Shown here one piece after another: positions 1 through 12,200 of a stretch of DNA of 64,000 nucleotides. The DNA lies in the NCBI GenBank assembly GCA_002633005.1, contig NMRA01000380.1:1-64000 (forward strand), written 5' to 3'. Source of the DNA: Phoronis australis (lineage: Eukaryota; Phoronida; Phoronidae). Both the position numbers and the translations under genes were made by a program. A model generated the notes under the pieces. The model saw only the letters and a list, made by a program, of their open reading frames with translations, was not told where the DNA came from and searched no databases. The stretch's first letter is position 1; every line of letters begins with the position of its first letter.

Positions 1-608
1 ACCAAGGACATCATGCCCGCCGATACAGGACAATATAAAATAACTGGAATGCGCTTTTACCCGGAGGAACTTCCCAACCAATCACTGTCTCTACTTTGAG
101 TGACGTCACCAGTTGAGATAACACATGTACGTTGCTTGGAGGCGGAAGTGAGTCAACTGAAACAAAATACAGTGTAGAGGAAAATAAATTAGTATACTGT
201 ATAAGACGCGAAACTTTCCTAATTCAACTGAGCATTATTTTCTATTCCTGTCATGCCATGTCTATTTCAACATATTGTTAGTACGGCTTCAGTTAACTTG
301 GTTTTGTCATTCACCACAAATAAACCTGTCGTTACAGAAAATATTTATTTCAAGACAATGACAATTCATCAGCTGGTGCTACTTAGGTATGTGTAGGAAA
401 TGAAAGAAATTTTTACTTCTGGTTAATATTGTCCATTCGGAAGCGTTCGACTCGGCCACAACGCCATCTTGTGAAATGACTGTGACTCCAAATTGCATAG
501 ACATTCCGTATCTAGACTTGAATGTAACGATTGGCTGAAATCTCTGAAACAGAATTGTGAACAACTTTCAGGTAAAGTGCGATTACAAATTAACCCGCAT
601 CTCGTTAC

Positions 609-683
609 ACTCTTTAGCTAGACATCTCACTTCACTCTTTAGCTAGACATCTCACTTCACTCTTTAGCTAGACATCTCACTTC
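609..683. repeat. Three perfect 25-bp tandem copies
   Basis: The 25-base unit beginning ACTCTTTAGCTAGACATCTC occurs three times in a row without mismatch (609-633, 634-658, 659-683). It is a minisatellite with no visible gene context. Confidence 0.95.
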
Positions 684-947
684 ACTACATAAGGAGCACC
701 GACGGGGCGTAAAAACTTGAATATCAGATGATCGCGTAACAGCAGCCTCAAGTTGTTTAAGAATGAAGACCTGTACTATTAGTCCGGAAATAAACATTAA
801 AAGCGACAATAAATAATTAAGTATCACTTTATTAAGCTGAATCACGTTGACAACAATTGGAAAACGTCAAATGTTTCAGGAAACAAATCATCTGAAAACA
901 GTTTCACGAAACCAAAACATCCTGTGCACAGTGGTGAAAAGATATAC

Positions 948-1205
948 TGGACTAGTTTGCAGAGGGACCAGATGTACACTGAGAGTACACAAAAAGGCTG
1001 ACCTGCTCCGTTACGAGACCAAGAGTACACCTGTGCTTATTATCCGATCTGTCGCGGGACCACACAGTACTGGCTGAGATAAATAGTTTTACAAAACACA
1101 CTTTGGTAAAAAAAATCACAAGACTAGTTCGCCGAGGGACCAGAAGTACACTGAAACTCAACATCTACACAGGTCAAGCTGGCCTGGTCCGTCGCGAGAC
1201 CTAAA
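948..1205. repeat. Diverged direct repeats built on GAGGGACCAGA-GTACACTGA
   Basis: Two segments, near 948-1060 and 1123-1205, share the series ACTAGTT-GC-GAGGGACCAGA-GTACACTGA, then a GGCTG/CTGG-CCTG stretch and CCGT-(A/G)CGAGACC. A third variant of the GGGACC motif lies near 1055. It looks like an eroded tandem array or part of an interspersed element. Confidence 0.6.
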
Positions 1206-3597
1206 GTGTACTATGCAAAAAAATAAATTGAAAACTTCTTTCTAGACACTTTTTAATCCCCAGTGGTTACTCATACGTTAGTCCTGTCCTTCTGTTGTCT
1301 AAACTACCGAGGAATCTGTATATCGGATCCAATGGTTTGCTCGTCTTGGAAGCATTCTACCCAGATATCTTCGACGTTTGTTCCCAAAGCTTGCACTTCA
1401 ACTGCTGTGTCAATGAGCTTGTAAGCCTCTACAATGTCAGCATCTCGTTTCGCAGCTCAGTTGGCACTAAGACCCTCGAGTCCATTCAAAAGACTTGCAT
1501 GCGCAACTAAATTTGATCCGTTCATCATGGACTACTTCAAACCTTGACGATATACACTGCATCCTAAGACCAACATGTATTTGCATCTCTTGCAATTTTC
1601 GAAATAAACGTCCCAATGTCTGAACGCTTAAAACCGGAAGTAATAATATCAAGTAAATGCCTATGGGCATGAACGTTTCATCGGGTGGGCCTTTCTACGG
1701 AAATTCCCAGTATAGAAGACGGCAGTGTGCTTATTGCAGGTAGAAAGACGGTAGGTGTTGAGGTCGGAACTAAGGCTCCTTAGGAGGCCTATTGAACACC
1801 GCACGAGTCCTGCAAAACTTTGTTGTGAAAGAACAGCCTCCCCGCAATTTCTGGTACCGTACACAGTTCGCGAATACGGTCACTTTGTCAATGTTAGTGC
1901 CCCCTTGGTCATTCCTTGTATAGACTTAACTTGTTAGAGTGTATCTTCATACGGACTCGCGACCAGACCACGGCGCCCGCCACAATAACAATTCTTCGGA
2001 AAAAGATTTTTTTTTTCAAAAATATTACGTGTACATGTACACTGTATGATATTGCGCAAGAGAACTTTTCTATACATCCGATACAAACGTGTGTAGTGTG
2101 ATAGAATGACACGGCATGACAGATGAGGTACAAACGTTGCACGTCTATTGCCCTGAATATCAGGGTTGCGGCACCACAGTATTTCCCCTAATCAAATCAA
2201 AACATGTCTTAGAGTAAAGAAGCTAGTTACCTAAAAAAATCAGCTATGGAACTGCTCTTTCAGCGAAGAATCCATCTAAAATGCTTGGCTACTTCAGAAG
2301 TGTCGACGGAAGCGCGCACACAATTGATCTCCGCGCGTTTTGCCGGTGAGCCACGAAGACTCAGCAATTCACAACGCAAAAAAAATATATATTTTCAGAG
2401 TGAACCCCACCTCAATTTTTTCCAAGTTGGTTCACTTGGGGTTTACACACGCTAGCGGTGCCCTTTTTGTTTTGCTGGAGACGTTTTTTTAATATTTATC
2501 TTTGGGTCCTGGCCCAAGGGGGGGTTTAAACCCCCTGAACCCCAAGTAGATCCGCCACTGCGTTAGTGGGGAAAACTGATACTCAAAATTTGGGCACTTA
2601 TTATCAGACCATTACCGATTTTTCTTTGACAGACCTCCACTAAAAGCACCTGTAAAAGCAGGTTTTACGAACTTTATTTATCTTTGGCACTTGGATAAGA
2701 CAAACACCTTGCGTCGAAAGCGCGTTTACAGAAATGCCTTGCGAGCAACCATTGGTAAAGATAGGTACTTAAGCAATTAGGGTGGTTTAAAGAGGCATGG
2801 GAAACGGAAGTTCGTCAAAATATATTTTAAACAATTTCTAACGTCTAATAGGCCTACAGAGTAATTCACTTTCCAACTGCAAAATTCGCATTTCTTTAAA
2901 TACGCCCGAAGAAAAAATGTAGTTACCACAGAGTTTTTAATCTCCCTCCCACTAGGATAAATGCTCATTTAGTTGCTTGAGGTCAAAAGTCACAGGAGAA
3001 GCGCTTTGTCTTGTAGGAGAAAATTCGATGACGTGGCGAGCAGTTGACAGATCGTTTTTTATTGAAATTTGAAGGGAAAAGAAAATAGTTTGATATTAAC
3101 AGAAATTAATAACCTTTACGAATGAACAAACCCTAAAAATAGCTGGTAATGAGGTTGAATTATATTTCAGTGGCAGAGAACCAAGTTCAATATTGCAACT
3201 TTAGTCTGTTTATCGCGTTCCAGGCTTCTTTAAGCTCTGTTAAGTTCGGTCATTTTGTGACTCCATGTAACTTTCATCAGAAAACTGGTTGGTTTTCTTC
3301 TCAGTATATCGCCATTCAAATAGCGGTCAGCAAAAGACTAATCAGTGAGTTGGCTAACTTACATAGGACCTCGCAACCACACCAGTTCTAACACCGCCTC
3401 AGCATTCCCATCATCCCTCGTTTTTTGCCGCACTTTTGCTGTTCAGCAGCAGCTAGTTCTGTACAGGGCAACACTAATACTTACCTTAGTACTCGTTTTT
3501 TAATTTTTTACTTTTTTTAATGTGATTTTAATCCTTAATTCTTGATTTACATTACAGTGGAAAATCATTTTTGTTGGAAAGATTCTCTCTTCTCAAT

Positions 3598-3845
3598 GGC
3601 GGATCTAGGATACCATAAGGGGAGAGCCCAATATGTTGCCTCGTGGTATTGAGCAAAGCGCGAATGCATACGCACAGGCGGCCTGGAAGTTGCTGGGGTC
3701 GGGGATGTGGACTGTGGACCTTCTGCTCGGAAAACCTATCGGTGGACTAAAAAAAAAATCAGGACACGATTTTGCCGCGGTCCTGGGGTCTTAGCCGTCC
3801 CCCCCCCCGCTCATCCGCTACCAGTTCTAGTTGCTGAACTAGAAC
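3598..3845 (-). mobile_element. MITE-like element, GGCGGATYTAGG family, reverse copy
   Basis: It starts with GGCGGATCTAGGATACCA, the reverse complement of the end of the copy at 19683-19992. It follows that copy through the TATCGGTGGACTA and TCCGCTACC-GT-CTAGTT segments, then diverges near 3845. No coding capacity is visible. Confidence 0.65.
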
Positions 3846-4205
3846 CGCCTGTGCTTCCCTTTCCATCTTGTGCAGCATCTTTGTACATGCAGCATTTTCT
3901 GAGACTCACGACCCTGACCACTTTCAAATGCGTTAAGGAACTTCAGATCCGTTTCCAATTTTAAATGAGTGGTCCTTCTTTTATCCGCTACATGTAAATT
4001 CATTGATGCAATGCAGTATCAGGCGAAAGCTCACTGAATGTCTTGTTTCTTGTGAAATGCCTCACATAGAGCATGAACCATAATTAGATCTTCAAGGAGA
4101 CGCAAAGCACTGCCTGAAGCCCGTGTGTACTTTTTGCTACACCAGACGGCTCTGTCACCACCACCGAAAATCCAAAACTGTATTAACACTTATAGGCATA
4201 TTCAG

Positions 4206-4495
4206 GGAGGCAGCCCCCCCCCCCCTTGGCTGCCGCAAGCAAAATGAAACAGCAACAGCGTGAAGCGTGAGGAAATATAAAGTTCAGTAACTAGGACAGG
4301 TAGCGGATGACTGGTGGGGGGCTCAGATCCCAGAGAAATTGTGTTCCCGTTTCTTTTTTATTTTTGGCCACCGATAGATGTCAGCCGTGAACGCATGGTC
4401 CATATTCCGACCTTCGCCACTTTCGGGCACTTGTGCACATATAATCGCGCTTTGCCTAATTCCCCGAGGCAACACGTTGGGCACCCGTTAATTAT
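4206..4495 (+). mobile_element. MITE-like element, GGCGGATYTAGG family, left end eroded
   Basis: The segment CCGCAAGCAAAATGAAACAG, the AAGTTCAGTAACTAGGAC-GGTAGCGGA block and the CACCGATAGAT block match the element at 19683-19992 in the same order. The left terminus is replaced by a C-rich run. Another copy starts directly behind it. Confidence 0.6.
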
Positions 4496-4501
4496 GGCAT
4501 A

Positions 4502-4700
4502 GGCGGATTTAAGGGGGGCCCAGGGGGCCCGCCCCCCCCCCCCTTGGCTGCCGCAAAATAAAATAAAACAGCAAGAGCGTAGGGAAATCATGAGTTTATT
4601 AATTAACCCCGGTAATTAAAATTATACGGATGAAACAACATTTAAATGTGTGCAGTTTTAGTGTTAAGGGGGGGGGGCTCAGATCCAATTTCAAGTGTCA
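4502..4700 (+). mobile_element. MITE-like element, GGCGGATYTAGG family, partial
   Basis: It begins GGCGGATTTAAGGGGGG, continues with the CTTGGCTGCCGCAA and AACAGCAAGAGCGT blocks of the family, and ends in the GGGGGGGCTCAGATCC block. An AT-rich insertion lies between. It abuts the preceding copy head to tail. Confidence 0.55.
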
Positions 4701-5180
4701 AATTCGGAACACGGCTTATTCGTAACGGAACCATGGCTAAGTACATGTATAGGCTCTCCCGCGATATCCCAGGGGACCGGCAGTGGCGCTGCGCACTACG
4801 ACTCCGTTTCCGTCGTCTGCCCCACTGTGCAATGAAGAAAATTTATTTCATTTTTTAAAGAACATGGAACCTGAGTGACGATGGAAAAACAGAAGCTGCT
4901 GGTAAGATGTGAATTTTAATCGAAGCCTTAGTGAATCACTCAGAAACTCATAACTCTCTCTTTGTCGAACCTTAACTTAGACGATTTTCAAAGCAATCCC
5001 GTCATTATTGCCAACACGAAAAACGGATTTGGTCTTTTGGGCATTTGAAGACTATTTTAAATACAACAAATTTGTTAAGAACCGATTGCACAAAATATAA
5101 AACGTGTAATAAGCATTACAAAAAGAAGTAGGTCTCTTAGTTTACTATTAATAGTAAAGTTGTGGTGGTGTAGCGCCACT

Positions 5181-5260
5181 ACACTGTAGTGGTTAAGCAT
5201 GCGCGCTCCATTTGCCAGGTTGTGAGTTCGAGTCTCTGGTAACTTGCAGTTTTCCTGTGT
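5181..5260 (+). repeat. tRNA-like SINE fragment
   Basis: A TAGTGGTTAAGC box A-like sequence is followed 31 bases later by a GAGTTCGAGTCTC box B-like sequence, as in RNA polymerase III promoters of tRNA-derived SINEs. No complete cloverleaf forms, so it is not called a tRNA gene. T-rich runs follow from 5274. Confidence 0.45.
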
Positions 5261-6367
5261 GACACGTTCTCCGTTTTTTTTTTTTGTTTTTTTTTTACCT
5301 TTTTCTTGGATAATACTTCAGGAATCAAGGAAAATGCTTGATATTTAGAGGAAAAAACAGTATTGTGTGTGTGATAGGAGTTTTTGAGTTGTGTGGTGCA
5401 GTGCACGCCCTTGTTAATTATGGGTGTGTGTCCACTGTCCACCTCCTGGCCTATACGAAAATGTTCAGCAACCTGGCTTTAACTATCTATATAGGCCTAA
5501 GCTCTTGAATCTGGCGATCATTCGTGTACAGCCGTAAACGGCTCCCGTTGCAGCACGTATATGCCATTTAAACAAAATAATGTATTCATCTCGTAATTAT
5601 AAGGACAGTAGTCCCTTTTTTGGCGAAACATCCAACCCCGCTCTTAGCTAGAATACTCCTGTGACGTATTTTACGTCATTGCCACATACAATGACAAATT
5701 ACTGTGGCAAATTTTTGAAGAAAAAAACTGTTGAAAATTCGGGACATTGCGACACTTTAGTCCTATAGGGAAGGGCGAAAGTGTCGTCGCGTGTTTTGAT
5801 TTTCATTACGGCACTCTTCTACACACTGTACGTTGAAGATCACCGCCAGAGAACCTGCCACATGGGTTGTCGCACAAACATCGCCCGTGTAACTCTTCAA
5901 TAGACATGCTGGCATTTGCCTACAGCCACTTCTCGATCAAACTGTTCAGAGACTGTCAATCTGCAGGTAACTCTACGTGAAGTAAGTAATCACTCTTCCT
6001 CTAGTTTTTCTCCATGTAGGCTACTGAGCTGTTTGTCGGGAGGTTCTGAATATTTTTCTGAGATTGGAAATGTAGACCTCTGTCAGATTTATATCGTTGA
6101 GGAAGGGCCGTAGTCCCCTCGTTTGAGAAGATTTTCCATAGAATTTTATTTTCCGCAGTATGTTGTGGAGTTCCAATTTGAGTATATTTCACGTTGTTTT
6201 TGTCTACAAAGAGCGCATGCTGTTACTTTGTTAAATAGTACATACATGTACCAACGTCTTCGGGGTCTGTTTTATCAGTGTTTAACGGTCCCCACACTTT
6301 TTAGGACTGCACCACGGGTTCTTAGTGAGCGATTCTATTGCCGTCGTGTCAACCTTGATATGCACTG

Positions 6368-8985
6368 TTGTTGTTGTTTTTTTTTTTTTTATTTATTATC
6401 ATTTACAAAACAATTACAAAAACAAACAAATATACGTAAGTACACCACTCATTCCCGCATGCACACTCAGGAAGACCATTCTCGTATCTCGTTTAAAGTA
6501 AATATCTTCTACATGTAGTTAACATGAACAATAAAATTTTCCCATTTCGAAGAGAAACTGTCATATACAAAGTTTTTATATGCAATTAATTTTTCTGCTA
6601 TATAGTACTCATAAGTTTTTGTAACGAACTTGTGAAAATTAGGTATATTTTTGTGACATCTCTTCTTGTAAATGAACTGTTTAGCTAGTAGAAGCAAAAT
6701 GTTAAATAGAAAATCATGCGTCTTGCAAAGTCCAAGAATAACACTATCGTAAGACAGACAGTTGGGAACCTGAATGCGACACTTTTGAAGTACAGCTTAC
6801 CGAATTCCTTCCAGAAATCTTGTACAAAGCTACATTCCCAAAAAAGGTGTGACAGCGTCTCTGGAGCTTTATTACAAAAGCAACATAAATCAGAATCCCT
6901 AACACACATTTTGACTTAAAAGGTATTTGTTGCAATAATCCTGTGTAGTATTCTAAATTGGAACCATCTAATATGGGGATCCTTTGTAATTTTGTGAGGT
7001 AAAGCATAATGTTTTCTTCCAATCTAAACTATCTCCTAGCTCTATTTCCCATTTAGACTCTGACTTAGGTTTCTTAACGTCATTAAAGACTGTCTGCAAC
7101 CCTTCATATCTTTCCGTATGTGGGTAATTGCTAAAGGCATGCAAGGAGATTAGACATTAACACTTTTAAATTTACTTTGAAATAGACTTTTTGAAACCTT
7201 CTTAGAACAGAAACAACACCATTATATTCTACAAAGTTGGTTTTCACATCGAAACTGTTTTTCATATTGTTTAAACTAACAAAATCACTATCAGAGGTAT
7301 ACATATCTCTAATAAATTTTAAGCCTTTTACAAACCAAGGCTTATAAAAAACAACTGTGCCTCCGATCGCCAAGTTACTATTAATCCACAAAGGTTGATT
7401 CAAAAAGTCCTCTTTACTCGCAACAATTATTTTCTTGTAGAAAGATAACTTACTTCGAAATACGTCGCGTCAGTAGGAATTATCAATTAGAGTTAACTTC
7501 GAGTTAATAAAGTCATCTCCAAATGAAGCAAAATTATTTAAGAACGGGTAGAGTCAGTACAGTAATTCACCGCAGGGCATTCAAAATATCTACGGGCCAT
7601 AGCGAGTTTTAAAGCTATGCTGAAAGTATGCATATTAACCATTTGAATTCCCCCTTGATCAAGTCCTGAGCAGGCCGTAGTTCGTCTAATTTTATCATTA
7701 CGGGCCTGCCATACAAATCTAAAAAATGTCTTATTCAATTCACCCAAGACTTTTACTGGTGGATTTGGTAAACTTGACAACAAAAAATTACGTTTAGAAA
7801 TAGCTAATGTTTTAATTACCATAATTTACTCTACCAAACGGCATTAAATTTCGTCGACTCCAACTTTTTAGTAAAGACTTGATCTCAGTTATTCTTGCAG
7901 TGAAGTTCTTATGCGTCATACTATCCAATTGGGTGTCAAAATCCACCCCCAATAATCTAAAAAAAAATTTTGTCCAAGAGAGACTTTCTTTTGTAGGAAT
8001 CACGTCATCACTACAAGTTTTACTTCCGAACCATATGGCTTTTGTTTTATCCTCATTCACTTGGAGACCGGAGACACTAGCAAACAAATGTAGTACATTC
8101 ATTGTGGTAGCCAATGACAAATTCGTCCCATCGAACGTAATTGATGTGTCGTCCGCATATTGCGAAATCAAATATTCCTTATTCCCAGCAACTACACCAG
8201 CAATATTTTTATTATTCTTGATTAAATACGCCAAAATCTCCGCGCACAATACAAAAATGTAGGGAGACAAAGGGTCACCTTGTCTGCATCCACGCGAAAT
8301 ATTGAACCAAGAAGATGGGTGACCATTTACGAGAACACATGACTTAATATTACTGTAAAAGACTTTCACCCACCTTCTGATCGACCAACCAAAATTAAGG
8401 AAAGATAAAGTTTTTTGAATAAAATTCCACGACAATGAATGAAATGCTTTCTCAAAATCAATCAGTAAAAGCAATCTAGGTTTGTTAGCTGCCTGGGCAT
8501 AAAACATTAAATCATATACCACTCGGATATTTTCGTTCTTATTTCTTCCAGAAACGAAACTTCTCTGGTCCTTACTGATTACTTTTCCCAAAACGGATTT
8601 TAACCGTTCAGCCACTGCCGAAGAAGCCAATTTATATGTCATATTGAGTAAGGATATGGGTCTTCAGTTTTTCAAATAATGTTTACTTTTACCTGCTCCC
8701 TTAGGGATGCAGGTGATCACTCCCTCTTTCTGTGTTGAGGATAACTGGCCAACAGCAAAACCTGCATTAAGTGAGCGAACAAAGAAATGTCCAATTTCAG
8801 CCCAAAAAAATTTCAAATATTCCACTGAAAAACCATCAAAGCCTGGGCTTTTGTTGTTTTTCATTTTTTTCAAGCGTTGTGTGACTTCTTCATATGTAAG
8901 AAGACCTTCTAATTTTTCTTTGTCTGTCTCATTCTGTTGTTTGTTGAATATATGTTTTGCCTGTTTCGTATAATGACTGTCTTAT
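6368..8985 (-). mobile_element. 5'-truncated L1/Tx1-like LINE with a broken reverse transcriptase frame
   Basis: On the minus strand the reading frame runs from about 8985 to 6700. It shows reverse transcriptase motifs in order: NNKSPGFDG (~8840), RPISLLN (~8655), SFVSGRNKNENIRVVYD (~8540), DFEKAFHSLSW (~8450), GCRQGDPLSPYIF (~8280), the catalytic QYADD (~8160), then VIKTLAISKR (~7810). A C-terminal zinc-knuckle segment with CxxC and HLFWEC lies near 6870 (zf-RVT type). Damage is visible: a TGA stop replaces the usual Trp before RPISLLN at about 8662, there is a frame change near 7815, and further breaks follow towards 7000. The endonuclease domain is missing. The plus-strand T run at 6378 is a minus-strand A tail followed by CAA repeats, which marks the 3' end. 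It is a dead copy. Confidence 0.85.
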
Positions 8986-9024
8986 CCTAATGACGGCTCA
9001 TACGATCTTAGGACTTACTGAGAC

Positions 9025-9225
9025 ATGTTGACGCGACTACTAGCCTCGTTTCTCTCTTTGACACACGTTGCTGGATTTACTTACTACCAAGACGAAGTGC
9101 CTAACGGGGATCGCATACCTCACCCATGCAAACGCAATTACGTGTGGCCAGGCTTGGGCCACAAGAATGAACTGGGGGGTGGTTCCAGAAACGTGTTCGG
9201 ATTGGACTTCGCAGCGGCAGGTTAT
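9025..9225 (+). CDS. Gene A exon 1: signal peptide and temptin N-terminal half
   Basis: It encodes 67 residues in phase 0: a signal peptide (LLASFLSL core) and temptin motifs YQDEVPNG, HPC, WPGLGH and GGGSRN-FG-DFAAAG. The donor is GTAAGT at 9226. The start is chosen because it matches the start of gene B by position and signal peptide. Confidence 0.85.
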
Positions 9226-12200
9226 GTAAGTTGTTCTCAAGTCGTAGGTTTAAAATCATTTCTGTACTAACCGTGTAAGACTTACCGTATCCTTTTATAA
9301 CACGTTTTATATTTGCATTTGGTCCAGGCTCTTTACGCATGTTCTAAAATGGGTGACCTCAATGGCTGCACTAATTAAGCGGTCATTCCCCTCGGGCCCA
9401 TCGGCTGAGACATCTGATTGGTTCCCCGACCGACGACGACTTCCGGCTTAAAAACCAGTCGGATATCTCAACCGATTACTAGTAACTCAGCGGTACCGAC
9501 GATGCCAAACAAGTGTTGCGTGTTTCGCATGGAGCATATACCAATATTGCCAACTGCCTCGCTTTTGACTGGACAGTCTCGCTTTTTGAAGAACTGTGTC
9601 CCGCTGCCCCGCCGCGGCATCAAAATGCCTCACTTGATTTTTGATTTACAGGAAATGCTGGGCCACCTCGAAATATGATTGCTACAGGGGCCACTTGGGC
9701 TGCCTTGCGTCACGGAATTCTCCACCGATGGGGTGAATTTGCCTGGTCGGGTACGGAGCATAACAATGCCGCCACTTGTTTTCGAGTACCAACGACAGGG
9801 AACTTACTGCATTCACATTCATTATCTCAGTCCCAATTTCATGCAAGATTGGTACTGATCAGTATGTGCCTTGCAACAAGGCTACATGTAATGTTCCCAG
9901 AAATGGCACAACACAATACCCTTTCTGTTCATCAAATGCAATTGCACTTTGGAGAAACCTTCACCAAATCTCCGTTCCAGGCGATGTACATGTATCGAAG
10001 AACGATTCTTCAAAATGGGCTAAGTACAGCCGGCGTGGCCCCTGAACTGATCGCTTTCTCCATCGCATACTGCCATACCCGTGTCCAGAGCACGGACCTG
10101 TACTTTTTTGGAAATGCAAAAACTGAAATATTGTCTGTCCGATTACTATTACTGCATCCTCTGCATATGCACGTTTTCATAATACTCGGTAGAACTCACT
10201 TCTCGAGAGCACCCCGGCTCACAACTGGTGTAGAACAACACCATGGAGATTGGTTTCCACTTATGACGTCACATACACATTTCAGTTTTTTTAACCCTCA
10301 TAAACTTAAAAGTGTTTGCGTGTAGGTTATAAGTACAGAAATTGAAGAAGAAATACTTAAAATATCATACCAAGGTTGTCGGTAACCGAATTCAAGCATT
10401 TATGACCATGGTGTAGGGTTTTACATTTTTTAAAAAGTGGTTATTAACCCACATTTCATGATGTTGATCACCGTTGACTTCAAGACTTGAAAAGACTTGA
10501 GAGTCTGTTGTTGCTCGAGACAAGATTTTTCAAGTTGGTTTGTAACGGGTTTTCTTATTATGTGCCGAGCATAACCTCAGGAAACGAACAATGTAAACCA
10601 TGCGCGCACCGCCCAGCCTAAAATATAGGGTGGCTCGAATTTTTGACAATGTGGACCTTTTACTAACAAACAACGGGCACTAAAGAAAAAACAGGGTACC
10701 CGTTTGGAGCTATGAATTCCCGCCTTTTTAGTGGATTTTTTACTCATTTTCTCGGCCTTTTTGTTTCTCTGAGGTGGACCTTTTTGCCCACTTCGCCAAA
10801 TGGGAGGCTCCTTTGAGCCCCCCGAGCCCCCCCCCCGGGTGCGCGTTTGCAAACCAAGAAATCACTCCTCAGCTGAATGAAGAAAAGACCGGTCAAATTC
10901 CATAGCGCCAAGTGGCCAAAGGAAAAAGTTCGCTTCTTGGACGGAACGTGTGCCAGTGCTTAATATATAGCCGCTTTAATTTGTGGAAACTCGCCTCGAC
11001 CAATATCGAGATGGCAGTTTTTTTCGAAGCAGTTTCATAACGGCAAGTGGTCTGAATCATTATGAATTAGTCTTTGTGATGGACAGCTGCTTTATGGCCG
11101 CTCTTACATGAAATGTGTCGTAGCCGTCGTCGTAGGCGTCGTCGTAGCTGTCGTCGTCGTATGTGCAACTCTTTCTTGGTTTTACATGCATAAAAGTAAC
11201 TTGGGCACTGCCTACTTAAATAACGCAACTGTTATGTTCCAGAAATGGACCAAAGACTTGTGCAACAAGGACAGTGATGGCGATGGCAAAACCAACGGAG
11301 CAGAGCTGGGTGATCCAAACTGTGTCTGGACTAAAGGTTTGCCCACGATTCTCGCTGTTGTATAAGGAACACGCATACCCTCAATACAGTTTCATTAATG
11401 TAGATTGCTATCTATTATAGTATTATCCAATGGCATATTGATCTGTTTTACCTATATTTTAGCCCACTATTTAATTGTTTCTAAATTAAACAAAATACCC
11501 CTTTGGAGTAGGTGTAGTCTATTTACGTTTTCTTCTCTTGTACACAATGTACACTTGAATTCAAAGCCTATGTGGGCACCAGGATCAGCTGTTTCAACAT
11601 GGTTCGTCATGACAGGCTTGCTGCTTTCGTTTCAAGATGTCATCATGATGACTTTCCTGATTATTGTCTTAAACTATAAGTTATTTACTTCCTTTGGCAG
11701 ATCTACACTAGGGTGTCCAAACGACAGATGTCCGCAGTATCCTTAAAAACGAAATGCCGCGCCTTTTTTGGTCATGATCTCAATCACAGCGCCACCTCTC
11801 CTATGTTGTACGCCCACGTGCACGGATGCACCAATTAAGAGCAGTTGGGTCTTAATCCAGTGGGTGTGCGGTAGTTTAGTTGCCCAATTTCCCCCCCCCC
11901 AAAAAAAAAAATCATGGCATTTGTTTTTTTTACAAATCACGGCGTTTCAAAACCTTGGCAACCATTGCTTACGTGCCTTTAAAAACACAAAACTTTGGTT
12001 GAAATTGATGCATACGAGACGTTTTTTAGTTGTTGAGCACAGGTCAGAAAATGAGTCGGAGTAAACACCAGAATATTTTCGCTCGGAAATCGGGTTGCCT
12101 GCTGATACAGATAGTAGACGATACATTTACTAAAACTTCTATTTCTGCCGATATGTAAAACTGTTCACAAGACTATAGATATCTGTAATAATTTTCATCG

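Larger units (their letters stand above)
1..6367. other. Repeat-rich spacer without a recognisable gene
   Basis: No open frame here shows a recognisable domain, and no splice-bounded exon of the downstream monooxygenase family was found. The stretch holds a 25-bp triplication near 0.6 kb, diverged repeats near 1 kb, several MITE-like elements between 2.4 and 4.7 kb and a tRNA-like SINE piece near 5.2 kb. Exons of an unknown gene could be missed. Confidence 0.5.
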
